64,000 nt of DNA from Anisakis pegreffii. Its lineage: Eukaryota; Nematoda; Chromadorea; Rhabditida; Anisakidae. Numbering within the stretch: position 1 is the first letter of the stretch; each line of letters opens with the position of its first letter. The stretch spans positions 31,959 through 95,958 of the forward strand of contig JAPYMA010001021.1 of assembly GCA_035041965.1 (NCBI GenBank), given 5' to 3'. Below are positions 63,898 to 64,000 of this stretch, piece after piece. Made by a program: the position numbers and the translations under genes. Below the pieces are notes generated by a model. It made no database searches. It was given only the letters and a program-made list of their open reading frames with translations, and was not told where the DNA came from.

Positions 63898-64000
63898 CTG
63901 TAAGGGAGAGATAGGTTGGCGTTTGTGACTGTTAATTAAAATATAATTAGTAATGTTTGACTTCGCTTCATTTCGTTTAATTAAGAGAGAGAATGATATT

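Overview
The window is nuclear DNA from a nematode. Introns begin GTAAGT/GTGAGT and end TTTCAG, the predicted proteins match worm axon-guidance proteins (UNC-53, F-spondin, a PAK kinase), and there are short TTAGGC-type (GCCTAA) runs. I cannot name the genus. Six genes can be modelled exon by exon with consistent reading phase. Most of the remaining sequence is AT-rich intron and intergenic DNA full of short interspersed repeats.

Layout. (1) 1-38,884, minus strand: the 5' three quarters or so of an unc-53/neuron navigator gene, 27 exons coding 1,874 residues. It starts at an ATG and a calponin-homology domain and runs off the left edge just before the expected AAA ATPase module. (2) 38,885-44,957: a divergent intergenic region. 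(3) 44,958-49,384, plus: a complete F-spondin gene (Reeler, Spondin_N, three TSRs, a Kunitz domain, two more TSRs). (4) 49,674-51,301, plus: a PAK-family kinase domain starting about 290 bases after the F-spondin stop, in operon-like spacing and with no CRIB domain found. (5) 51,302-57,016: no convincing gene. (6) 57,017-59,208, plus: a small secreted protein with lustrin-type, Kunitz-like and lustrin-type domains. (7) 60,244-62,354, plus: a globin with a 364-residue low-complexity N-terminal extension. (8) 63,360-63,897, minus: the last two exons of a V-ATPase subunit a gene, convergent with the globin. From memory, the C. elegans genes unc-53, spon-1, max-2 and vha-6 all lie on chromosome II, so the gene set fits one ancestral nematode chromosome.

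The most surprising features are in the non-coding DNA. The plus strand is strongly C+A rich over G+T from the left edge to about 49.44 kb and strongly G+T rich from about 49.5 kb to the right edge. The flip is sharp, sits at an (AAT)n tract between two genes transcribed in the same direction, and does not follow gene orientation. That is what a fixed bidirectional replication origin would leave behind. A short interspersed element with core GATATATAGCTGCAA (reverse TTGCAGCTATATATC) is abundant to the left of the flip and I find no copy to the right. Other observations include an 82-bp perfect palindrome, a tandem array of 53-bp palindromes ending at a globin splice acceptor, four CRE (TGACGTCA) sites within 91 bp next to a GC-rich unassigned frame inside an unc-53 intron, tRNA-derived SINE-like copies, and copies of the interspersed core used as 3' splice sites.
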